Assembly: GCA_018241685.1 (NCBI GenBank)
Contig: JAFEDJ010000008.1
Span: forward strand, 1-49,140
DNA from: Pseudomonadota bacterium
GTDB taxonomy: Bacteria; Pseudomonadota; Gammaproteobacteria; Burkholderiales; Rhodocyclaceae
Length of the DNA: 49,140 nucleotides
Direction of reading: 5' to 3'
The stretch's first letter is position 1; each line of letters starts with the position of its first letter. A program made the translations under genes and the position numbers. The notes below the pieces were generated by a model that searched no databases, was not told where the DNA came from, and saw nothing but the letters and a program-made list of their open reading frames with translations. Below are positions 9,333 to 18,477 of the stretch, piece after piece.

Positions 9333-10373
9333 TTACAGGCTGCGGTCGGCCCTGGACGGCAGGAAGGCGGCGTTGAACAGCTCGGTGGCCGACGGCACCT
9401 TGGGCAGCGCGTAGGCTTCGGCGGTCTCCGCCATCGAGCGCTTGAGGCGGTCCGGCGTCACCGCGCCGAGGCCGATCTGCTTCACTTCCGGCGTGACGAT
9501 GCTCGACTCGATGGCGAGCTTCAGGCGGCGCGTCTCGAGGCCCGCATCGATCAGCGGATCGCGCTCCTTCACCGCCGGCACCGCCGCCTCCGGCCGGGCG
9601 ATGGTTTCCTTCAGCGCCTTGTTGAAGGCGCGCAGGAAGCCCTCGATGGCCTTGGGCTTCTCGGCAATCAACTTGGGGCTGGCGATGATCGCATTGCCAT
9701 ACAGCTCGACGCCGTGGTCCGGGTAGCGCAGCGCGACGATATCGGCCGGCTTCACACCGCGGGCTTCCAGGTTGAGCAAGCTGGTGAAGTAGAAACCGGT
9801 GATGCCGTCCACATCGCCACGGGCCAGCAGGGTCTCGCGGATCGCCGGATCCACCGACTGCCACTTCACGGCCTCGACGCCCAGCTTGTTGGACTTGGCG
9901 AAGGCCGGCCAGGCCTTGCGGCCGGCATCGAAGATCGGCGCGGCGAGGGTCTTGCCGGCCAGGTCGGCAGGCTTGGTGATGCCGCTCTTCTTCAGTGCGA
10001 ACACCGCCGCCGGCGTGGCGTTGTACACCATGTACACCGCCTGGATCTTCGAACCCGGCGTCTTGGCGTCGTATTCGACCAGCGCGTTGAAGTCGGCAAA
10101 ACCCATTTCATAGGCGCCGGTCGCCACGCGAGTCACCGCGCCGGCCGAGCCGTTGCCGGCGTCGATGGTCACGTCCAAGCCTTCGGCAGCGAAGTAGCCC
10201 TTGCTCTTGGCGAGCAGGAAAGGCGCGGCCGGCCCCTCGAAGCGCCAGTCGAGGGTGAACTTGATCTTCACCGGCTCCTCGGCGAAAGCGGGGGCGGACA
10301 GCAGGGGCGCGGCGAGGGCGGCAAACCCGGCGGACAGAAGCAGACGACGGGATGCGCAGAAACGGTGCGGCAT
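9333..10373 (-). CDS. NMT1/THI5-like ABC substrate-binding protein
   Basis: Periplasmic receptor of the importer. ATG 10373 gives a 346-residue precursor with an N-terminal export signal; SRRLLL before the hydrophobic stretch resembles a Tat motif. The mature part opens with FTLDWRFEGPAAPFLLAKSKGYF, typical of the THI5/NMT1 family, whose members bind thiamine-pyrimidine precursors or other small organics. The open frame extends upstream, but that part is not like a signal peptide. Riboflavin, HMP-like pyrimidines or sulfonates all remain possible ligands. No TPP riboswitch was recognised in front of it. Confidence 0.88.
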   Translation of the reverse strand: MPHRFCASRRLLLSAGFAALAAPLLSAPAFAEEPVKIKFTLDWRFEGPAAPFLLAKSKGYFAAEGLDVTIDAGNGSAGAVTRVATGAYEMGFADFNALVEYDAKTPGSKIQAVYMVYNATPAAVFALKKSGITKPADLAGKTLAAPIFDAGRKAWPAFAKSNKLGVEAVKWQSVDPAIRETLLARGDVDGITGFYFTSLLNLEARGVKPADIVALRYPDHGVELYGNAIIASPKLIAEKPKAIEGFLRAFNKALKETIARPEAAVPAVKERDPLIDAGLETRRLKLAIESSIVTPEVKQIGLGAVTPDRLKRSMAETAEAYALPKVPSATELFNAAFLPSRADRSL

Positions 10374-10783
10374 GGGCAGAAACTCCGGAAATGATTGGAC
10401 GAGGACGTCGAATGGTGCGTCTCGCCTTCTTTCCGCAATCTCCATGCCAATTTCCAAGCCATTGATTTGTATGTCTTTAAATCCTCACGACGGAACCGCC
10501 CCGGATTCAGGCCGCAATCTCACCGGAAAAGCCGCCAGAATACGCCCCCGCATGGTGCAAAACGCTATTCCGCGCACCCGCAGAGTGCATTCCAATAACA
10601 TATTAAAAACAACAAAGATTCTTTATTTTCAAATGGATATACACCATCAACTATATTCTTTCGGTGATGATGGATATCGCCATGCCCATAGCGGGCTCCT
10701 GCTAGATTCGGCTTCAAGGCGTCGCCGTGCCTAGTCACGCGGACCACCTACAGATCCCTCGAATCGACCAATCAGGAGCCACC
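10374..10783. promoter_or_regulatory. Divergent intergenic region between transporter and Tsx-like porin
   Basis: 410 bp without a gene, with an A+T-rich core (10590-10665). GATAT-aca-CCATCA (10636-10649) is mirrored by TGATGGATATC (10668-10678), a large imperfect inverted repeat that could be an operator or RNA hairpin. Promoters for both flanking units must lie here. Confidence 0.5.
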
Positions 10784-11647
10784 ATGAAGTTCTCGCAGAA
10801 GACGATCCTCGCCGCGTCCCTCCTTGCTACCTGTGCCGGCACGGCCACCGCCGCCGACTGGAGCGACACCTCCATTGGCTACCGCTACGGCACCAAGTTC
10901 GCCGAACCGTACGAGAGCAACAGCATCAACAAGAGCATCGTCAACCTGACCCACGCCAGCGGCTACAAGTACGGCACCAACTTCCTGAACGTGGACCTCC
11001 TCCTGTCCGACAGCAAGGATCCGGTCGGCCCCGGCTCGAAATCCGGCGCCCAGGAGATCTACATCGTCTATCGGCACACCCTGGATCTGGGCAAGATCAC
11101 CGGCCAGGACTTCAAGTTCGGCCCGGTGCGCGGCCTCGGCCTGACCGGCGGCTTCGATGTGAATGACAAGAACGACGCCGGCTATAACTCCCGCAAGCGC
11201 ATGCTCGTCGCAGGCCCGACGCTGATGATGGACGTCCCCGGCTTCCTCAACGTGAGCCTGCTCTACCTGTGGGAAAGCAATGCGCCCTACAACAAATTCA
11301 CCAGCACCCAGACCGACCGCTACAGCTACGACGTGCACCCGATGCTGACGGCCGCCTGGGGCATCCCATTCAACCTCGGCCCGGTTCCGCTGTCCTTCGA
11401 AGGCTTCGCCAACTTCATCGCCAGCAAGGGGCAGGACGAATTCGGCGGTGGTACCAAGCCGGAAACCAACATCGACATGCAGGTCATGTACGACGTCAGC
11501 CCGCACATCGGCGCCGCCAAGAACACCTTCAAGGCCGGCCTGGAATACCAGTACTGGCGCAACAAGTTCGGCAACGACCACACCAAGGCCGCCGGCGACG
11601 GCGCCTTCGCCAAGACCCCGATGGTGCGCGTCGAGTACCACTTCTGA
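10784..11647 (+). CDS. Tsx/OmpK-like nucleoside-type outer membrane channel
   Basis: Predicted 12-strand outer-membrane beta-barrel. The 287-residue precursor has a signal peptide ending near ATAADW at about residue 25, and the C-terminus is the outer-membrane signature VRVEYHF with terminal Phe. Motifs GYRYGTKFAEP and HASGYKYGTNFLNVDLLLSDSKDP match the OmpK/Tsx family. AGGAG about 5 nt before ATG 10784 supports the start. It is divergent from the NMT1/THI5-type transporter, so the two may handle the same small ligand; that link is inference. Confidence 0.85.
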   Translation: MKFSQKTILAASLLATCAGTATAADWSDTSIGYRYGTKFAEPYESNSINKSIVNLTHASGYKYGTNFLNVDLLLSDSKDPVGPGSKSGAQEIYIVYRHTLDLGKITGQDFKFGPVRGLGLTGGFDVNDKNDAGYNSRKRMLVAGPTLMMDVPGFLNVSLLYLWESNAPYNKFTSTQTDRYSYDVHPMLTAAWGIPFNLGPVPLSFEGFANFIASKGQDEFGGGTKPETNIDMQVMYDVSPHIGAAKNTFKAGLEYQYWRNKFGNDHTKAAGDGAFAKTPMVRVEYHF

Positions 11648-11694
11648 GCACGCCCGGGCGGTGGGGCGCGTCCATTCGCCCCACCGACGGACGC

Positions 11695-11726
11695 AAAAAA
11701 GCCAACCCCGCGGGGTTGGCTTTTTT
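11695..11726. terminator. Bidirectional terminator between Tsx-like porin and dctA
   Basis: A perfect stem GCCAACCCCG/CGGGGTTGGC (11701-11720) is flanked by six A and six T, so it works for both convergent genes. A second hairpin, GGTGGGGCG/CGCCCCACC, precedes it at about 11660-11684. Confidence 0.92.
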
Positions 11727-11745
11727 GCTGGAGAAGACGACTGAA

Positions 11746-13044
11746 TCAGGCGGCTGCGGCCAGCGGCTTGTCGCCGTTCGAATCCTCGTCGAGCACGCCG
11801 TTCAGGGCCTTGTTCATCCGATCCATGTCCAGCTCGTTCTCGGAACGGGACACCACCACGGTGGCAACCGCGTTGCCGATGATGTTGGTCAGCGCACGGG
11901 CCTCGCTCATGAAGCGGTCGATACCGAGGATCAGCGCCATGCCAGCCACCGGGATGGTCGGCACCACGGCCAGCGTGGAAGCCAGGGTGATGAAGCCGGC
12001 ACCGGTGATGCCGCTGGCGCCCTTGGAGGTCAGCATCGCCACCACCAGGATGGAGAGTTCCTGGGACAGGGTCAGCTCGGTATTGGTGGCCTGGGCGATG
12101 AACAGGGCCGCCATCGTCATGTAGATGTTGGTGCCGTCCAGGTTGAAGGAGTAGCCGGTGGGCACCACCAGGCCAACCACGGAGCGGGCGCAGCCCATCT
12201 TCTCGAGCTTCTGCATCAGCTTGGGCAGGGCGGACTCGGAGGACGAGGTGCCCAGCACGATCAGCAGTTCTTCGCGGATGTACTTGACGAACTTGAAAAT
12301 GTTGAAGCCGGTGTAGCGGGCGATGGTGCCCAGCACGATGAAGATGAACAGGATGCAGGTCAGGTAGAACGAACCCATCAGCTTGGCCATCGGAATCAGG
12401 GAGCCCACGCCGTACTTGCCGATCGTGAAGGCCATCGCACCGAAGGCGCCCAGCGGAGCGAGCTTCATGACGGTATTGACGATGCCGAACATCACGTGGG
12501 AGATCTGCTCGACGAACTGGAACACCGGCTTGCCCTTTTCGCCCATCGCGGCCAGCGAGAAGCCGAACAGGATGGCCAGCAGCAGAACCTGCAGGATGTC
12601 GCCCTTCGCAAAGGCATCGACGAAGGTGTTCGGGATGATATTGAGGATGAACTCCACCGTGCTCTGGGCATGGGCCTTGGCGGTGAAGTCGGCGATGGCC
12701 TTGGTGTCGAGGGTGGTCACGTCGGCATTGAAGCCGGCGCCCGGCTTGGCAACGTTAGCCACTACCAGACCGATCATTAGCGCAAAGGTGGAAACGATCT
12801 CGAAGTACAGCAGCGCCTTGCCGCCGACCCGACCGACCTTCTTCATGTCCTGCATGCCGGCGATGCCGTGCACCACGGTGCAGAAGATCACCGGCGCGAT
12901 GATCATCTTGACGAGCTTGATGAAGCCGTCGCCAAGGGGTTTGAGATCGACTCCCAGCTTGGGCTCGAAGTACCCCAGCAGCACGCCGCAGGCGATGGCG
13001 AACAGGACCTGCACGTACAGAACCTTGTAGAACGGCTTCTTCAT
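11746..13044 (-). CDS. dctA: C4-dicarboxylate/H+ symporter DctA
   Basis: Inner-membrane uptake of succinate, fumarate and malate. The 432-residue sodium/proton:dicarboxylate (DAACS) family protein has the serine-rich hairpin motif SSSESALP near 277-284 and [10 protein letters not shown] near 308-317, which binds substrate and cation. Length and N-terminus ([17 protein letters not shown]) match DctA closely. It is monocistronic; the 138-bp gap to sfsA has no sigma-54 -24/-12 element that I could see. Its products of uptake are also the end products of the ring-cleavage routes in the right part of the window, but no physical link exists. Confidence 0.95.
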   Translation of the reverse strand: MKKPFYKVLYVQVLFAIACGVLLGYFEPKLGVDLKPLGDGFIKLVKMIIAPVIFCTVVHGIAGMQDMKKVGRVGGKALLYFEIVSTFALMIGLVVANVAKPGAGFNADVTTLDTKAIADFTAKAHAQSTVEFILNIIPNTFVDAFAKGDILQVLLLAILFGFSLAAMGEKGKPVFQFVEQISHVMFGIVNTVMKLAPLGAFGAMAFTIGKYGVGSLIPMAKLMGSFYLTCILFIFIVLGTIARYTGFNIFKFVKYIREELLIVLGTSSSESALPKLMQKLEKMGCARSVVGLVVPTGYSFNLDGTNIYMTMAALFIAQATNTELTLSQELSILVVAMLTSKGASGITGAGFITLASTLAVVPTIPVAGMALILGIDRFMSEARALTNIIGNAVATVVVSRSENELDMDRMNKALNGVLDEDSNGDKPLAAAA

Positions 13045-13182
13045 GACGGTTAATCTCCGGTGTTATATAGGACTATGAGACGAACAATAGATCCCCCACC
13101 GAAGCGCCGAAATTGTGTCCTCCCCCATTGTGGACGGCCCTATTGTGGTTATCCGTAATAGGCCGACGCCCTTTGATCGGGG

Positions 13183-13890
13183 TCAGTCCGGCACGACGAC
13201 CTCAAGCCGACGGTTCAGCACGACGCCTTCCGGCGTGACCTCGGCGCCCAGCGCGAACACCTCGACACCCTGCGCCAGCGCCTCACGAAGCGTCCGCCCG
13301 TAAGCCGGGTCGATGTGGTCGGCCGGCCGCACCTCATCCACGTCGCCCCGCTGCACACAGAAGACCAACGCCGCCCGGTGGCCGGCCCCGACCATCGCAC
13401 TCATCTCCCGCAGATGCTTGGCGCCGCGGGTCGTCACCGCATCCGGGAAGAAGCCCACCCGCCCCTCCACCGCGGCAGTGACGTTCTTCACTTCCACGTA
13501 GCAGTCGGGACGGCCGCTCTCCTGCAAAAGAAGATCGATGCGGCTGCCCTCGCCGTACTTCACCTCTGGGCGGATCGTCCGGTAGCCGGCCAGCTCGGGC
13601 AGCGTGCCGGCCTCGATCGCCTCCCGCACCAGGCCGTTGCTGCGCCCGGTATGCACGCCGACCACACAGCCGGGCGCCACCTCCACCAGTTCCCAGGTCC
13701 ATTTGAGCTTGCGTGCCGGATTGTCCGCCGGCGACAGCCAGACCCGGCTACCCGGAGCCTTGCAGCCGAGCATTGAGCCGGTGTTGGGACAGTGGGCAGT
13801 CACCAGCCCGGCTCCGGTTTCCACATCGGCGAGGAAACGCTGATAACGCCGGACGAGACGGCCTTCGAGAAGCGGATGGGGGAAGCGCAT
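13183..13890 (-). CDS. sfsA: SfsA family protein (DNA/RNA nuclease-fold)
   Basis: Homologue of sugar fermentation stimulation protein A. The 235-residue length and the motifs RFLADVETG, AHCPNTGSM, SRIDLLL and CYVEVKNVT...FPDAVTTRG are diagnostic. The D...EVK arrangement fits a restriction-like nuclease core. It is a single gene, convergent with nothing, starting at ATG 13890 and divergent from the rquA leader. Confidence 0.93.
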   Translation of the reverse strand: MRFPHPLLEGRLVRRYQRFLADVETGAGLVTAHCPNTGSMLGCKAPGSRVWLSPADNPARKLKWTWELVEVAPGCVVGVHTGRSNGLVREAIEAGTLPELAGYRTIRPEVKYGEGSRIDLLLQESGRPDCYVEVKNVTAAVEGRVGFFPDAVTTRGAKHLREMSAMVGAGHRAALVFCVQRGDVDEVRPADHIDPAYGRTLREALAQGVEVFALGAEVTPEGVVLNRRLEVVVPD

Positions 13891-14074
13891 GGTGAATAAA
13901 TGGCCATAAAGGATGCGGTCATCAAGCTTTCCGCATGGAAAAAATCACATCGCAAGGGGCACGAACCCGTGCCGCCGCCGTATCATGCCCTCAGAAAGCA
14001 AGCGTGGTGCGGCTTTGCGCCGGATCACCCATTACAACCCGCCGAACAACGACGACAGCCAACGACACCAAGCC

Positions 14075-14758
14075 ATGCGTGATCCTTCCCCAGCGGCGGC
14101 CAGCGAGCTGCCCGACTATCTCCGCGAAACCTACACCTGGGCCTATCTCGATCACCGCACGGTCCCCTGGCTGGACCGGCCAGTCGTGGTATCGGCGATC
14201 CTGTGGGGCAATGCCAGCCGCCTGATGGACAGCGCGGTGCGGGAATTCAGCCCCGGCCAGCGGGTGCTGCAGGCGGCGGCGGTGTATGGCGACTTCTCGC
14301 CGCGCCTGGCCCGCCAGCTCGGCGACGAAGGGCAGCTGACGGTGCTCGACGTGGCGCCGATCCAGATCGCCAACACCCGGCTCAAGCTCGCGCCCTGGCC
14401 CCACGCGCATGCGCAGGTGGCCGACCTGACCGAACCGGTGGGCGCCACCTTCGACGCGGCCTGTTGCTTCTTCCTGCTCCACGAAGTCCCGCCCGATGCG
14501 CGGCAGCGCATCGTCGCCAACCTGCTGGCCGCAGTCGAGCCAGGCGGCAAGATCGTCTTTGTGGACTACCACCGGCCCCGCTGGTGGCACCCGATGGGGC
14601 CGATCATGGCGCTGGTGTTCCGCTACCTGGAACCCTTCGCCAACTCCCTGCTGGCCGACTCCATCGACACCCTGGTGCCGGAATGCGCCGACTTCGAGTG
14701 GCGCAAGGAAACCTGCTTTGGCGGGTTGTACCAGAAGGTGGTCGGCATCCGCCGCTGA
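14075..14758 (+). CDS. rquA: Rhodoquinone biosynthesis methyltransferase-fold enzyme RquA
   Basis: Predicted to convert ubiquinone to rhodoquinone by replacing a methoxy group with an amino group. RquA has a class I SAM-methyltransferase fold. ATG 14075 gives 227 residues, the usual RquA length. Matching features are YLRETYTWAYLDHR at the N-terminus, ILWGN, LQAAAVYGDFSPRLA in place of the normal SAM glycine loop, CCFFLLHEVPPDARQ, and GGKIVFVDYHRPRWWHP. The open frame starts earlier (13913), but those codons do not resemble the family. Presence suggests respiration with fumarate reduction when oxygen is low. Assignment rests on remembered family motifs; a generic methyltransferase is the alternative. 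Confidence 0.82.
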   Translation: MRDPSPAAASELPDYLRETYTWAYLDHRTVPWLDRPVVVSAILWGNASRLMDSAVREFSPGQRVLQAAAVYGDFSPRLARQLGDEGQLTVLDVAPIQIANTRLKLAPWPHAHAQVADLTEPVGATFDAACCFFLLHEVPPDARQRIVANLLAAVEPGGKIVFVDYHRPRWWHPMGPIMALVFRYLEPFANSLLADSIDTLVPECADFEWRKETCFGGLYQKVVGIRR

Positions 14759-14776
14759 CACCGTACGGGAGGGCCT

Positions 14777-15583
14777 TCAGCCCTCCACCACCCGGTCCAG
14801 GCACGCTGCAATTGCCGGCAGCCCCTCGCGGATCGCGGCCGGCCCCGGCGCCAGCAGGATCGCCGACTTGATCTCGAAGACCCGCCCGTCGCGCACCGCC
14901 GGCAGCGCATCCCAGCCTTCGCGCGAGGTGACGTGGCTCGGCTGGAAATGCTTGCCACACCAGGAGCCGATGATCACCTCCGGCGCCCGCGGGATGACCA
15001 GCGCCGCATCGGCGAGGATGCGCTGCTTGGCGTTGGGATGCACCGACAGCTCGCCGAAGCAGTCTTCGCCGCCAGCAATGCCGATCATCTCGGAGACCCA
15101 GCGGATGCCGGTGATCAACGGCTCGTTCCACTCTTCGAAATAGACCTTCGGCCTGCGCCCCAGGCGTGCTGCGCGAGCCTCGCCGCGGACCCGCACGTCG
15201 GCGATGGTCGCTTCCAGCTCAGCCACCAGAGCCAGCGCCTTCTGCTCGGCGCCCACCAGCCGGCCGACGGTCTCCACCATCGCCAGGATGCCGTCCACGC
15301 TGCGATGGTTGAACACATGCACCGCCACGCCGGCCTTCACCAGATCCCGCGCGATGTCGCCCTGCAGGTCGGAAAAAGCCAGTACCAGGTCCGGCTCGAC
15401 AGCCAGGATGCGTTCGATCTTGGCGCTGCTGAAGCCGCTGACCTTGGGCTTCTCCTTGCGCGCCCGCGGCGGATGGGTGGTGAAGCCGGAGATGCCGGCG
15501 ATGCGCGCCTCCTCGCCGAGCAGATAGAGCACTTCGACGGTCTCGGTGGACAGGCAGACGATGCGTTGGGGCAGACGGGACAT
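14777..15583 (-). CDS. Cobalamin-binding BtuF-like protein lacking a signal peptide
   Basis: Type III periplasmic-binding-protein fold related to BtuF, 268 residues. It begins MSRLPQRIVCLSTETVEVLYLLG directly at the first strand, so no export signal is present and a cytoplasmic location is likely. Motifs KVYFEEWNEPLITGIRWVSEMIGIAGGEDCFG resemble corrinoid-binding proteins. It ends the minus-strand cobalamin cluster, 9 bp after the hypothetical gene. A role in handling corrinoids or precursors inside the cell is inferred from context; a wrong start annotation is unlikely because an in-frame upstream signal peptide is not visible. Confidence 0.8.
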   Translation of the reverse strand: MSRLPQRIVCLSTETVEVLYLLGEEARIAGISGFTTHPPRARKEKPKVSGFSSAKIERILAVEPDLVLAFSDLQGDIARDLVKAGVAVHVFNHRSVDGILAMVETVGRLVGAEQKALALVAELEATIADVRVRGEARAARLGRRPKVYFEEWNEPLITGIRWVSEMIGIAGGEDCFGELSVHPNAKQRILADAALVIPRAPEVIIGSWCGKHFQPSHVTSREGWDALPAVRDGRVFEIKSAILLAPGPAAIREGLPAIAACLDRVVEG

Positions 15584-15592
15584 GGCTTCGCG

Positions 15593-16615
15593 TTATCGGG
15601 GATAGGGTGCCGGGCACCGCTGGCGGTCGCCGGCCGGGTTGCACAGATGGACCTGGGCCAGGAAGGCTTCCGCCGCCGCCCGGGGGTTTTCGCTGTCGGC
15701 CTTGAGCCGCTCGGCGTCCCCCGCCGGCAGACGCCAAGCACGCTGGACCACGTATACGTAATCCGGCCCCTCGATGGCTTTCACGACCGCCATCTCGGCG
15801 TAATTGGTATCCGGCACCTGGGGGCACACCAGATAGGTCTGCACGGTCTCGCCGCTGGCCCCGTCGCCCTCGCGGGGCAGGCTGTCCACCGGACCGGCTG
15901 GCACGCCGCAACGCGCCTGGCGGGCCTGCTGCATGCCTTCGAGCAGCGCCCGCGCCTGGCCCGGGCTGCTCACGCGCGGCAGGCCCTGCACGCCGATCAG
16001 CTGGGTCCATTCCCGCGGGCTGTCGCCGAGGGGCACGAAATCCGCCAGCCAGCCCCGCGCACCTGCACTGTTGGCCGCCGGCACGCTGTCCGACGGCAGC
16101 GGCAGGTTGAGCCAGCGCAGCTTGCCGGCTGACTCATCCGCGCTGCGCCCGGCGGCCAGTTCCTGCAACCGACGCAACGGCGGGTCGAGCTCAGCCTGAA
16201 AATCGGTAGCGCTGCTCTCGCTGACCTTCAACTGGGAGCTGCTGGCCTCGAAGCTGTACCACACGTCATAGTGGCGCAGCACACCGCAGGCCTGCACGGA
16301 CCAGCGCTCCAAGGCGTGGTGCACGCGGCGCGGGCGCGTCTCGATGAGATCCGGCGCGGCCTGCACCGTGTCGATGACGATCAGGTTACTGCAGGCCTTG
16401 CTGCGCCGGCTTTCCAGTTCCTCGATGCGTTCGATGACCTTGGCCTGTGAGGCGGCCTGACGCCATGCGCCAGCATAGCCCGGCACCTTGCGCTCATCCG
16501 CGGGGACGGCAGCCACCTGGCCGATCTGCGTAACGACCTCGCCGGGCAGCGGAGCGGCCACGGCCACCCGCAGCACCGCCACCAGCGCCAGGCCGGGCAG
16601 GAAACGGCCCTTCAT
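15593..16615 (-). CDS. Exported hypothetical protein in cobalamin cluster
   Basis: 340 residues with an N-terminal signal peptide (basic MKGRF, hydrophobic stretch, cleavage near AVAAPL at about residue 21). The mature part is soluble and mixed alpha/beta, with several cysteines (for example in SKACSNLIVIDTV and LVCPQVPDTNYAEM) that could pair in the periplasm. I recognise no family. ATG 16615 overlaps the stop of the BtuF gene by 4 bp (ATGA), so the two are translationally coupled. Function is unknown; position suggests cotranscription with cobalamin uptake or salvage, not necessarily a role in it. Confidence 0.7.
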   Translation of the reverse strand: MKGRFLPGLALVAVLRVAVAAPLPGEVVTQIGQVAAVPADERKVPGYAGAWRQAASQAKVIERIEELESRRSKACSNLIVIDTVQAAPDLIETRPRRVHHALERWSVQACGVLRHYDVWYSFEASSSQLKVSESSATDFQAELDPPLRRLQELAAGRSADESAGKLRWLNLPLPSDSVPAANSAGARGWLADFVPLGDSPREWTQLIGVQGLPRVSSPGQARALLEGMQQARQARCGVPAGPVDSLPREGDGASGETVQTYLVCPQVPDTNYAEMAVVKAIEGPDYVYVVQRAWRLPAGDAERLKADSENPRAAAEAFLAQVHLCNPAGDRQRCPAPYPR

Positions 16616-17481
16616 CGCCTGGCCCTCACTTCTTCGAGCTGGCCGCACAGACGCTCGGCCCCGTCGAGGATACGCGGCGTGTGGCGCTGGATCAGGTCGG
16701 GCGGGATGAAGAACAGGTTGCCCTTGGCCACCGCCGGCAGCTTGGTCCACTTGCGCCAGTCGTCCAGCCATTCCGGCCGGCTCTCGCCCATGCCGCTGGC
16801 AACGATGGCATCCGGCGCGGCAGCCAGCACCGCTTCCACATCGATGGTCGGCGCCAGCATCGGCAGCTTGGCAAACACATTGTCGCCGCCGCACAGGCGA
16901 ATCACGTCGGAGATGAGGTGTTCGCCGTTGATGGTCATCAGCGGGCGGTTCCAGATCTCATAGAAGGTCCGCACCTTGGGACGCCGCGCATAGCGGGCCT
17001 CCAGCGCCGCATGGCGCTTGCGGAAGGCCTGCGCGGCAGCATCGGCCACGGCACTGGTACCGGCCAGCCGCCCGAACTGGGACAAGCTGCGGGCCACGTC
17101 CTCGATGCGCCGCGGCTCATTGATGAAGACCGGGACGCCAAGGGCCTTGAACTTGTCCAGTTGGGCCTCCCGGTTGCCGCTCTTCCAGGCGATCACCAGG
17201 TCGGGCTTGAGGGACGCGACCATCTCCATGTCCGGCGCAGTGTAACTACCGACCCGCGCGACCTTGCCTGCAGCCTCCGGATAGTCGCTGTACTGCACCG
17301 CACCGACCACCCGGTCGCCAGCACCGGCAGCAAACAGCAGTTCGGTCACATGGGGCGCGAGGCTGACGATGCGCCTGGCCGGCTGGGCCAGATGCAGGGT
17401 CTGGCCCTGGTCGTCGGTGACGTCGATGGACGCCCGGGCGAAACCGGACACGAGCAGCAGGGCAAAAAGAAACCGACGCAT
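16612..17481 (-). CDS. btuF: Periplasmic cobalamin-binding protein BtuF-like
   Basis: Substrate-binding protein for vitamin B12 or cobinamide uptake. The 289-residue precursor has a signal peptide (MRRFLFALLLVSGFARA). The conserved helical-backbone PBP pattern follows: RRIVSLAPHVTELLFAAGAGDRVVG, then YPEAA..KVARVGSY, then LKPDLVIAW. It is the third gene of the minus-strand cobalamin cluster, 24 bp after cobC and overlapping the next gene by 4 bp. No BtuC/BtuD genes are in the window, so its permease must be encoded elsewhere. Confidence 0.88.
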   Translation of the reverse strand: MRRFLFALLLVSGFARASIDVTDDQGQTLHLAQPARRIVSLAPHVTELLFAAGAGDRVVGAVQYSDYPEAAGKVARVGSYTAPDMEMVASLKPDLVIAWKSGNREAQLDKFKALGVPVFINEPRRIEDVARSLSQFGRLAGTSAVADAAAQAFRKRHAALEARYARRPKVRTFYEIWNRPLMTINGEHLISDVIRLCGGDNVFAKLPMLAPTIDVEAVLAAAPDAIVASGMGESRPEWLDDWRKWTKLPAVAKGNLFFIPPDLIQRHTPRILDGAERLCGQLEEVRARR

Positions 17482-17505
17482 GAAGAAGTCTTTCAGTGGA
17501 AGTCG

Positions 17506-18477
17506 TTACAGTCGGGCGAGCGCCGCGGCCAGGCGCGACCACTCGCTCTCGTGGCCCGGCAGGCCGAAGCGCAGCCCGGACGGCGTTTCGAACAGGCGGG
17601 TCAGGATGCCCTGTTCCGCAAGGCGGGCGTGGATGCCGCTTGCGGCGGCGCTCGGCCGCCACTGGAACAGCGCCGTGCCGGCCCCGCCGGTGAGGCCATG
17701 GCGATCCAGCAAGGCCGCGAGCCGCCGGCTGTCGGCTGTCAGACGATCCCGCGCCGTGTGCTGCCAGGCCCGGTCAGCCAGCGCCGCGGCGGTCACCGCC
17801 CGGGCCGGACCGGATACCGCCCACGGCCCGAGCCGCTCGGCCAGTTGCGCGCGCAATGCAGCTTCGGCAAACACGAAACCAACCCGCGCGCCGGCCAGGC
17901 CGAAGAACTTCCCCACCGAGCGCAGCACCACCAGGCCGGGGCGCCCGGCCAGCGGTACCAGGCTGTCGTCCGGTTCGGCATCGATGAAGGCCTCATCCAC
18001 GATCAGGCGCCCACCACGGCTCGCCAGGCCCTCCTGCCAGGCCAGCAACTGTCGGCGCGAGAAACGCTGCCCGTCCGGATTGTTGGGCTGCACCAACAAC
18101 AGGGTGTCGGCATCGCGCACCGCGGCATCGATGCGCTCGGCCGGCAGCGCCTGCAGCGCATGGCCGCGCCAGGCGTAGGGATGTTCGGCGTAGGTCGGCG
18201 CCAGCGTGACCACACGGCCGGGCGGAAAGCACGCCGGCAGTGTCTGGATGGCGGCCTGGGAACCCGCCACCGGCAGCAGCTCCGCGCTGCCGTAATAGGC
18301 TGCCGCAGCGGCCTCCAGGCCATCGTCGTCTTCCGGCAGGCGCAGCCAGACTTCGGGCGCCAGCGCGGGCACCGGGTAAGCCTGGGGATTGATGCCGGTG
18401 GACAGATCCATCCAGTCGCCCAGCGGAATGCCATAGTGCTGCGCCGCGCTACGCAACCTACCGCCGTGTTCAAGCAT
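17506..18477 (-). CDS. cobC: Threonine-phosphate decarboxylase CobC/CobD-type
   Basis: PLP enzyme that makes aminopropanol phosphate for the nucleotide loop of cobalamin. The 323-residue class I/II aminotransferase-fold protein has DLSTGINP near 24-31, substrate loop QPNNPDG (130-136), Asp161 in VDEAF pairing with the cofactor ring, and the PLP lysine Lys190 in [15 protein letters not shown]. The start overlaps the cbiB stop by 8 bp, so the two are coupled. The aminopropanol product is used directly by the neighbouring CbiB. Confidence 0.92.
   Translation of the reverse strand: MLEHGGRLRSAAQHYGIPLGDWMDLSTGINPQAYPVPALAPEVWLRLPEDDDGLEAAAAAYYGSAELLPVAGSQAAIQTLPACFPPGRVVTLAPTYAEHPYAWRGHALQALPAERIDAAVRDADTLLLVQPNNPDGQRFSRRQLLAWQEGLASRGGRLIVDEAFIDAEPDDSLVPLAGRPGLVVLRSVGKFFGLAGARVGFVFAEAALRAQLAERLGPWAVSGPARAVTAAALADRAWQHTARDRLTADSRRLAALLDRHGLTGGAGTALFQWRPSAAASGIHARLAEQGILTRLFETPSGLRFGLPGHESEWSRLAAALARL

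Noticed and set aside
8229..10394. 721-codon open frame on the plus strand opposite the ABC transporter genes
   Set aside because: Composition is His/Gln/Arg/Gly-rich with no domain pattern. It is the antisense shadow of three well-supported genes.
10374..10560. TPP riboswitch before the THI5-like operon
   Set aside because: The CTGAGA and other conserved thi-box elements were not found on the minus strand.
13045..13182. Sigma-54 promoter for dctA
   Set aside because: No TGGCAC-N5-TTGC pattern in the upstream region.
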